Shown here piece by piece: positions 1 to 4,616 of a stretch of DNA of 5,401 nucleotides (positions are counted from its first letter, which is position 1; each line of letters opens with the position of its first letter). The notes beneath the pieces were generated by a model. It had not been told where the DNA came from. It did not search any database and saw only the letters and a list, made by a program, of their open reading frames with translations. The DNA is from Elusimicrobiales bacterium (GTDB taxonomy: Bacteria; Elusimicrobiota; Elusimicrobia; Elusimicrobiales; Elusimicrobiaceae): contig JAUNWB010000114.1 in assembly GCA_030540535.1 (NCBI GenBank), positions 1 to 5,401 on the forward strand. The letters run 5' to 3'. A program made the translations under genes and the position numbers.

Positions 1-42
1 GGGAGCGAAAGCGGAAACAAGTGGACGGATGGCCTATGCTGA

Positions 43-49
43 AAAAAAG
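43..49 (+). other. Candidate slippery heptamer A AAA AAG
   Basis: Bases 43-49 read A AAA AAG when the upstream frame is the one containing ATG 29 (codons GAA-AAA-AAG). A -1 slip there would continue as GGC CGC TTT in the frame that is clearly coding from 43 to 603. A small hairpin (CCGC 51-54 with GCGG 59-62) follows, but it sits only one base after the heptamer, closer than typical stimulators. With only 42 bases upstream I cannot tell which frame is really translated there, so this may equally be a homopolymer indel. Confidence 0.35.
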
Positions 50-603
50 GCCGCTTTGGCGGTGCTACGGGCTGCACGGAATGGGCAATCAGCGGGACGG
101 CGAAAGCCCCCACAACGACCGAACGGCAAGCACCCAGAACGGGTGAAGATACAGTCTACTCCCCTGAAAAATATCGGGAAACCGAGGGTACAAAGGATAG
201 AGAAGGAACCGGCAGCATTGTCGGTTACCAGGAAAGTGTGTTTGAACAGTTTTCAAGCTGGAATGATCGGGGGAACTACGATTCTGCGAAGGTAGTATCC
301 GACTTAACCGTTGTAAGCAAGCCTTTTAACCCCACAAAAGCAAGCGTGCCGTCTGGGTATCGGCTGCAAAGATATGATTCGAATATCGGTGGGTGGACAA
401 CGCTTACGTACATGCCGTTTAACTGGTATGACTGCACCACCTGGGCAGATTACTATCAGCTGAACGGGCAGCAGTACTGGGGCTACAAGGAAAGCGTGAA
501 GGGCTCTGTCAGCGGCGGAACGGAAAAAACCGTGACCGTCCTGGCCCAGTCCGGCAGTACGGCGATGCAGAATTTCGCCTTTGACGGGATGGAGGATTTG
601 TGA
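43..603 (+). CDS. 3' part of a tail-associated (baseplate/tail-tip) protein, frame interrupted at its left end
   Basis: This open frame runs 186 codons to the TGA at 601-603. It has no ATG/GTG/TTG until GTG 238, yet codons 43-237 look coding (GRFGGATGCTEW, TGEDTVYSPEKY, GTGSIVGYQESV), so GTG 238 is probably not the true start; the shorter reading would give 121 aa. The frame is closed on its left by TGA at 40-42, beside seven A's (42-48). The C-terminal half is rich in aromatic residues and Gly/Ser/Thr (GGWTTLTYMPFNWYDC, LNGQQYWGYKESVKG), consistent with a beta-rich virion domain, and no catalytic motif is visible. I do not recognise the family. Its position directly upstream of BppU-like and fibre genes suggests a tail tip or baseplate component. 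It is either the C-terminal part of a larger gene joined by frameshifting, or a broken gene. Its last codons contain the ribosome site of the next gene, with a one-base TGATG overlap. Confidence 0.6.
   Translation, partial: KKGRFGGATGCTEWAISGTAKAPTTTERQAPRTGEDTVYSPEKYRETEGTKDREGTGSIVGYQESVFEQFSSWNDRGNYDSAKVVSDLTVVSKPFNPTKASVPSGYRLQRYDSNIGGWTTLTYMPFNWYDCTTWADYYQLNGQQYWGYKESVKGSVSGGTEKTVTVLAQSGSTAMQNFAFDGMEDL
591..595 (+). promoter_or_regulatory. Ribosome binding site deciding ATG 603
   Basis: GGAGG lies seven bases before ATG 603 and inside the end of the preceding frame. GTG at 600 is in frame but has only a four-base spacing, so ATG 603 is preferred. The TGATG overlap (601-605) suggests coupled termination and reinitiation. 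Confidence 0.75.
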
Positions 604-926
604 TGGATGCAATCAAAATTTCAATCTATCTGTCCGAAAAGCGCAGGCAGGAATCTATCTACATTGTGGACGATTCAACCGTGCCCATTGCCGCTGAATT
701 TCAGGATGCGTCCCTGGATAACGCGGAGGTAATCGCCTACGCAAAGGCCGGGGACACCATCAAATCCGCCAACTGCTCCGTGGACGGGAACACGGCGGTA
801 TTTACCCCCTCTGCGGATTTCTTTTCTCCTGGGAGGAACCGGCTGCAATATGAAATCGGCGGGAGGATCATCAGTTTTGCAATTGATGTAATTTGCGGAA
901 AACGAATCTCGAAGGGAGGCGCCTAG
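603..926 (+). CDS. Stand-alone BppU-like baseplate upper protein domain (107 aa)
   Basis: This is a small beta-rich protein with no signal peptide or membrane segment. It reads as a single domain of the BppU N-terminal type: an early strand (IYIVDDSTVPIAAEF, residues 19-33), a charged middle (AEVIAYAKAGD, 41-51), then DGNTAVFTPSADFF (61-74) and GRNRLQYEIGGRIISFAIDV (77-96). BppU-type domains attach receptor-binding proteins to siphophage baseplates; that role is inferred here from fold-like pattern and context, since no profile search was possible. It is clearly a paralogue of residues 1-105 of the next gene: IYIV falls at residue 19 in both, and AVFTP, FF..G.N.LQ.EI.GR and AIDV.C..RIS are shared. 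Typical BppU proteins are longer, so this looks like a domain-only copy, perhaps filling another baseplate position. ATG 603 is chosen over in-frame GTG 600 because of the GGAGG spacing. It ends in TAG immediately followed by the next ATG. Confidence 0.7.
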   Translation: MDAIKISIYLSEKRRQESIYIVDDSTVPIAAEFQDASLDNAEVIAYAKAGDTIKSANCSVDGNTAVFTPSADFFSPGRNRLQYEIGGRIISFAIDVICGKRISKGGA

Positions 927-2789
927 ATGGCAACCATTGAACGTGACGTATCTTTGCTTCAGCGGCGCAGGGTCGCGCCAATATACATCGTATACGGGTC
1001 AGCGGTGCAAATCCAGCTGAACATGATCGATTATACCATCCCCGAAAACGCAACCGTGGAGTTTTTCGCCCAGTGCGGGAGCGGCCCGGTATACCGATGC
1101 GACGGCAGCGCAATCGGGAATTCCGCAGTCTTCACCCCGCCGGAAGGGTTTTTCCGGCAAGGTGACAATGCGCTGCAATTGGAAATCAACGGCAGACTGA
1201 TCCCGCTGGCAATTGATGTAAAATGCGAGGAACGGATTTCCGGCGTGGGAAGCGAGGAGACACCGGAGCAGGTGCGCCCGCTGGTGCTGCAAGCACAGGA
1301 CGCGGCACAGGAAGCAGGTGCACGTGCATCCCTTTCTGCAGGGTATGCTATGAGCGCTGGCAATTCTGCCAATGCAGCCGCGGTGAGCGCGGAGTCCGCC
1401 GGTCAGTCTGCAAATGCTGCTGCCGGCAGCGCAGAAAGTGCAGCGGAAAGTGCCAATCTGGCGAACGAAAGCGAAACAGCAGCCGCCGAGAGTGCAAGGG
1501 TGGCCCAGGAAGCCATGGAGCAAACCACCGCAACCGTAGTAAAAACCCCGTATATTGGGGATAACGGGAACTGGTATGTATATAATTATGACACAAAAGC
1601 CTATGCCGATTCCGGTATTCGCGCAACCGGTTCGCAAGGCCCGCAGGGGCCACAGGGTAAAACGGGCGACCCCGCAACGCTGGTAAGCTACGTGGTGGAG
1701 TATCTGGCCGGTGACTCCGGCACAAGTGTTCCATCCGGCTCCTGGAGCACAACGGTGCCGTCTGTCCCCCAGGGCCAATACCTTTGGACCCGTGTCACCC
1801 AGACTTACAACACGGGCAGCCCCGTCGTTTCCCACTCCGTCTCCAGAATGGGTGTTGACGGATCCGGCTCTGTGTCTTCCGTGGCTGGCGTGTCTCCCGA
1901 TTCCAACGGCAATGTGACGCTGACGGCTGAAAACGTTGGTGCAAGGCCCGACAACTGGATGCCAACCGCCGCCGATTTGGGTGCTCTTCCCTCAAGCGGC
2001 GGCACCATGACCGGCCCAATCGCCATGGGTGGGAACAAAGTAACCGGCCTGGGCACGCCGACGGACGGTACCGACGCGGCAACAAAGTCCTATGTGGATA
2101 ACACCGCCATGATCGCGATGGCGGAGAATCTGCTGGACAACAGCGATTTTACCTCCTTCATCGCCCAGGCTGGAATCGGCGGGAAACATGGCAATCAGCA
2201 ATATGCCGGAGACCGGTGGATACTGGACAGCGGAACCGTTACCGGGGACAGGAGCTGGATGTATTGTTCATTCCGAAACGTCTGCTTAAACGGGACGATC
2301 CGCCAGATACTGGCGGCTGCACCGAATACGGTAACAATTGGGATTGAGATGGTATCCGGAACCGCGGAAATCTCCTACATGGACGGAGCGGTGACCATCA
2401 CAAGCAACGGCGGTATCATTGCACATGCCTGGTGCTATCCCGGGAATTACGATGGGCATCCTATTCCATTGTATCGGGCAAAGGGGTATGCGGCGGAGCT
2501 GAGTGTGTGTAAGCAATACTATCAGGGCAACCTGGCCGCCTGCACGGTTGGTAAGGTGTACGGATCCACAAACGGAATGATCACAATCACATTGCCAAGA
2601 ATGAGGGTTGTACCCACCATTGAAATCAAATCAATTTTGTCCCAGGGATGGGGCGATGTCAGAATAGACCAGCTGACACCTGGGTGGACAAATGAGTCTG
2701 AATCGATGATTGGCCAGAACTATGAATTATCCGGTGATCATGTGGGAAAGACCATCATCGTATTGTTTGCCGCATCCGCGGATTTGTAA
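927..2789 (+). CDS. Modular phage tail fibre / receptor-binding protein with BppU-like N-terminus (620 aa)
   Basis: This is probably a homotrimeric host-binding fibre anchored to the baseplate. Visible modules in order: BppU-like domain (about 1-105); Ala-rich 14-residue repeats (147-202); a WYVYNYDTKAYADSGI segment (216-231) often found before collagen-like stretches in Firmicutes phage fibres; five Gly-X-Y triplets (235-249); a module with VPSGSWSTTVPSV..GQYLWTR (268-289) and SVSRMGVDG (304-312); fibre repeats GNVTLTAENVGA (328-339) and TAADLGALP (347-355); GGTMTGPIAMGGNKVTGLG (358-376) and TDAATKSYVDN (382-392); then a C-terminal domain opening with NLLDNSDFT (401-409) and YAGDRW (426-431), and containing ITITLPRMRVVPTIEI (552-567). 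This last part is the likely receptor-binding beta-sandwich. The start is supported by GGGAGG at 914-919, seven bases before ATG. The upstream gene stops directly at 926. No chaperone or enzymatic motif is seen. Family assignment is by motif recognition, and receptor binding is inferred. Confidence 0.85.
   Translation: MATIERDVSLLQRRRVAPIYIVYGSAVQIQLNMIDYTIPENATVEFFAQCGSGPVYRCDGSAIGNSAVFTPPEGFFRQGDNALQLEINGRLIPLAIDVKCEERISGVGSEETPEQVRPLVLQAQDAAQEAGARASLSAGYAMSAGNSANAAAVSAESAGQSANAAAGSAESAAESANLANESETAAAESARVAQEAMEQTTATVVKTPYIGDNGNWYVYNYDTKAYADSGIRATGSQGPQGPQGKTGDPATLVSYVVEYLAGDSGTSVPSGSWSTTVPSVPQGQYLWTRVTQTYNTGSPVVSHSVSRMGVDGSGSVSSVAGVSPDSNGNVTLTAENVGARPDNWMPTAADLGALPSSGGTMTGPIAMGGNKVTGLGTPTDGTDAATKSYVDNTAMIAMAENLLDNSDFTSFIAQAGIGGKHGNQQYAGDRWILDSGTVTGDRSWMYCSFRNVCLNGTIRQILAAAPNTVTIGIEMVSGTAEISYMDGAVTITSNGGIIAHAWCYPGNYDGHPIPLYRAKGYAAELSVCKQYYQGNLAACTVGKVYGSTNGMITITLPRMRVVPTIEIKSILSQGWGDVRIDQLTPGWTNESESMIGQNYELSGDHVGKTIIVLFAASADL
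1365..1532 (+). repeat. Ala-rich 42-bp / 14-residue tandem repeat in the fibre shaft
   Basis: Residues 147-202 of the 620-aa fibre protein fall into four 14-residue units: SANAAAVSAESAGQ, SANAAAGSAESAAE, SANLANESETAAAE and a weaker SARVAQEAMEQTTA. Fourteen residues equal two heptads, consistent with a trimeric coiled-coil or similar helical shaft. The first two units are close to identical in protein but differ in many synonymous positions. Confidence 0.7.
1629..1673 (+). repeat. Short collagen-like Gly-X-Y segment
   Basis: Five consecutive triplets (GSQ GPQ GPQ GKT GDP) occupy residues 235-249 of the fibre protein. Short collagen-like stretches are common in phage fibres, where they trimerise and join rigid modules. 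Five triplets is at the short end. Confidence 0.8.
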
Positions 2790-2794
2790 GGAGG
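2789..2794 (+). promoter_or_regulatory. Ribosome binding site deciding GTG 2802
   Basis: AGGAGG overlaps the last A of the preceding TAA stop. It is seven bases from GTG 2802 but only one base from the in-frame GTG 2796. The seven-base spacing matches two other starts in this operon (603 and 927), so 2802 is the better start. Confidence 0.75.
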
Positions 2795-2801
2795 GGTGAA
2801 A

Positions 2802-3158
2802 GTGAAAGCTTATATCGTATATGTAAAACAGAATGATTCCGGTTATGTTACCCATGTGAATTCCTCCGCATTTCTTTCCGATCCATCCGGCTGGGCACAA
2901 ATCGATGAAGGAACCGGGGACAGGCACCACCACGCCCAGGGCAATTACTTCCCGGAATCCATCATCACGGATGGCGGCGCATACCGCTATAAGCTGGTGG
3001 ACGGCAAGCCGGTGGAATGCACCGCCGAGGAAATCGCTGCCCAGGTGGAAGCATTGAAGCCGGTGCCCAGGCCAACCCTGGAAAGCCGGGTGGAGGTTTT
3101 GGAAACCACAACGGACGACATGATTCTGCTGATGGCAGATTTGATTGGAGGTGAATGA
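2802..3158 (+). CDS. Small baseplate/tail protein, XkdW-like position (118 aa)
   Basis: This is a soluble small protein with no signal peptide. Its N-terminal half (KAYIVYVKQNDSGYVTHVNSS) looks like beta strands and is followed by WAQIDEGTGDRHHHAQGNYF (31-50), with three consecutive histidines and a nearby acidic cluster that could bind metal, though this is unproven. GGAYRYKLVDGKPVE (58-72) follows, then an acidic helix ending in LESRVEVLETTTDDMILLMADLI (93-115), suitable for a short coiled coil. I recall similar short genes with an IDEG.GDR.HHAQ.NY pattern between tail fibre genes of Clostridia prophages. Place and C-terminal style resemble the PBSX XkdW gene, but I would not assign that symbol from sequence reading alone. 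The GTG start at 2802 is preferred over GTG 2796 because of ribosome-site spacing. The C-terminal codons carry the ribosome site of the next gene. Confidence 0.7.
   Translation: MKAYIVYVKQNDSGYVTHVNSSAFLSDPSGWAQIDEGTGDRHHHAQGNYFPESIITDGGAYRYKLVDGKPVECTAEEIAAQVEALKPVPRPTLESRVEVLETTTDDMILLMADLIGGE
3147..3151 (+). promoter_or_regulatory. Ribosome binding site for the 52-aa gene
   Basis: GGAGG lies inside the last codons of the preceding gene. Two in-frame ATGs follow: 3155 (three-base spacing, overlapping the stop as ATGA) and 3161 (nine-base spacing). The second is the more usual spacing and is preferred. Confidence 0.65.
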
Positions 3159-3160
3159 GC

Positions 3161-3319
3161 ATGAAAACACTGAACAGTCTGAAGCTGAAAATCATGGTGC
3201 GGGCCTTTAAAATCCGCATCAGGAATGGGGAGGTTTTTGAGGTCATTGCTGGGGACTACCCTGCCCTGACCATCGACGACCTGGAAGCCATTCAGGCGGC
3301 GCTGAATATGGAGGTCTAA
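3161..3319 (+). CDS. Very small tail-region protein in the XkdX-like position (52 aa)
   Basis: This short gene has a good ribosome site, and both neighbours are spaced by only one or two bases, which argues that it is real. The protein has a basic N-terminal half (KTLNSLKLKIMVRAFKIRIR) and an acidic C-terminal half (GDYPALTIDDLEAIQAALNM). The ending, a 'T-x-D-D-L-x-x-I' helix, is reminiscent of XkdX-family proteins, which are about 50 aa and lie beside fibre genes in PBSX-like tails, but the diagnostic XkdX core (YYK.G.YT...) is not there. Function is unknown; a small baseplate or assembly partner of the flanking fibres is an inference from position. It could also begin at ATG 3155, giving 54 aa. 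Its final codons include GGAGG (3310-3314), the ribosome site of the next gene. Confidence 0.7.
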   Translation: MKTLNSLKLKIMVRAFKIRIRNGEVFEVIAGDYPALTIDDLEAIQAALNMEV

Positions 3320-3320
3320 C

Positions 3321-4616
3321 ATGATCATTGCAAAAATCCAGGTAAACGGTGCTATTGCACGAACGTTGTACAAAAAAGTTATCCCGGCTGGGATCATCGG
3401 CGCACAGGTAGAATTTGAATACGACGAGGATGTCTGGCAGGGACTGCACAAGACGGTGGTATTTCACGGGCCTGTGACAAAGGACGTGGTCACCGATGCA
3501 AACATTGTCACGATTCCGAAGGAAGTCGCGGAAAAACCTCGGTCTTTGTTAATCGTTGGCGTGTACGGTGTGGATGCGGACGGCAACCTTGCAATTCCAA
3601 CGGTATGGGCTGATCTGGGACTTGTACGGGAGTCTGCGAACCCATCCGGCGATACCACCACGGACCCGTCCCTCCCGGTCTGGGCGCAAATCCAGGGCAT
3701 GATCGGCAATCTGGACGAGCTGGACACCGAAGCGAAAAACGACCTGGTTGCGGCAGTCAACGAGGCTTTGACCAAAGGCGGCGGAGCTGTTGATGAGGCA
3801 GAGATACGGCGGATTGTGGAGGAGTATCTGGCCGCGAATCCGCCGACGGTGGCAGAAACAGACCCCACCGTCCCAGCATGGGCAAAGCAGCCGACAAAGC
3901 CAGCATACACCGCAGCCGAAGTCGGGGCGCTGCCGGATACCTACACACCTCCCAACCAGACGGCGCAGCAGGTAGGCGCTGACCCTGCCGGGACGGCTGC
4001 ATCCGCTGTGTCACAGCATAATACGGACACTGCGGCCCACAACGATCTCCGGCTTGCGCTTCAGGAGTTGGCAAACCGTGTCAATGCGGCACTGGACAGT
4101 GATGATACCACGCTTGACCAAATGTCTGAGGTGGTGGCTTATATCAAGTCCAATAAGACGCTCATTGAGGCCATCACGACCAGCAAGGTCAGCGTTACGG
4201 ATATCGTCAATGATCTGGTCACCAATGCGTCGGACAAGCCCCTCAGCGCAGCCCAGGGCGTTGTTGTTAAAACACTGATTGATGCCTTGCGCAAAGACAA
4301 GTTGGATGCCGCCGAGCTTACTAATGCCGTCAACACCGCTCTGGCACAGGCAAAAGAAAGCGGTGAATTTGACGGGCAGGACGGCGCAACCCCCAATATC
4401 CATATTGGCACTGTGGAGACCCTGCCAGCCGGAAGCCCTGCAACGGCGTCCATTGGCGGAACGGCTGAAAACCCGATTCTGAATCTGGGAATTCCGCAGG
4501 GCAACGCAGGCAACACCCCGGTAAAAGGCACCGACTATTTTACGGCAGAAGATAAAACCGAACTGGTAAACGCCGTTCTTGCGGCACTACCGGCAGCAGA
4601 GGGGGTTGGTTACTGA
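3321..4616 (+). CDS. Second modular tail fibre / baseplate protein (431 aa)
   Basis: The N-terminal beta-sandwich-like domain (about 1-102) carries AQVEFEYDEDVWQGLHKTVVF (28-48) and LLIVGVYGVDADG...AIPT (76-94). This is a pattern I associate with N-terminal domains of baseplate-attached fibre proteins in Clostridia phages. It is followed by DPSLPVWAQIQGM (115-127); a helical linker DEAEIRRIVEEYLAANPP (158-175); DPTVPAWAKQPTKPAYTAAEVGALP (181-205); a long helical shaft with SQHNTDTAAHNDLRLALQEL (231-250) and LDQMSEVVAYIKSNKTLI (265-282); DKPLSAAQGVVVKTLIDAL (305-323); a Gly/Pro-rich GQDGATPNIHIGTV (352-365) and NPILNLGIPQGNAGNTP (384-400); and GTDYFTAEDKTELVNAV (403-419) at the end. No large C-terminal receptor-binding domain is present. 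It may therefore be a connector or short fibre that carries another adhesin, possibly the next gene's product. GGAGG at 3310-3314 is six bases before ATG. The stop overlaps the next ATG by one base (TGATG). Confidence 0.8.
   Translation: MIIAKIQVNGAIARTLYKKVIPAGIIGAQVEFEYDEDVWQGLHKTVVFHGPVTKDVVTDANIVTIPKEVAEKPRSLLIVGVYGVDADGNLAIPTVWADLGLVRESANPSGDTTTDPSLPVWAQIQGMIGNLDELDTEAKNDLVAAVNEALTKGGGAVDEAEIRRIVEEYLAANPPTVAETDPTVPAWAKQPTKPAYTAAEVGALPDTYTPPNQTAQQVGADPAGTAASAVSQHNTDTAAHNDLRLALQELANRVNAALDSDDTTLDQMSEVVAYIKSNKTLIEAITTSKVSVTDIVNDLVTNASDKPLSAAQGVVVKTLIDALRKDKLDAAELTNAVNTALAQAKESGEFDGQDGATPNIHIGTVETLPAGSPATASIGGTAENPILNLGIPQGNAGNTPVKGTDYFTAEDKTELVNAVLAALPAAEGVGY

Noticed and set aside
40..42. 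TGA 40-42 as a recoded or selenocysteine codon
   Set aside because: TGA acts as a normal stop at 601-603, 3156-3158 and 4614-4616, and no SECIS-like hairpin is evident beyond a 4-bp stem after the A run.
29..295. 88-codon + frame starting at ATG 29
   Set aside because: Past the A run it is Arg/Pro/Lys-rich and low in typical protein character, whereas the overlapping frame 43-603 looks truly coding. Only the part before base 49 could be translated, as the upstream half of a possible frameshift.
238..603. GTG 238 as the true start of a 121-aa gene
   Set aside because: AGGAAAG is only two bases away, and coding character continues without break upstream to base 43, so this is likely an internal Val codon. 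It remains possible if the upstream part is dead.
1223..1564. + strand alternative frame opposite the Ala-rich repeat (113 codons)
   Set aside because: It is a shadow of the fibre repeat giving Cys/Arg/Gly-rich sequence (CSRGERGVRRSVC..). The periodic composition explains the open frame.
1738..1748. GCTCC-T-GGAGC inverted repeat
   Set aside because: It is a five-base stem with a one-base centre inside coding sequence, with no T tract and no intergenic setting, so chance is the best explanation.
999..1835. 278-codon open frame on the minus strand
   Set aside because: It lies wholly inside the 620-aa fibre gene. Its product is Cys/Gly/Arg-rich with no recognisable domain, and its openness follows from the GC-rich third positions and repeats of the + strand gene.
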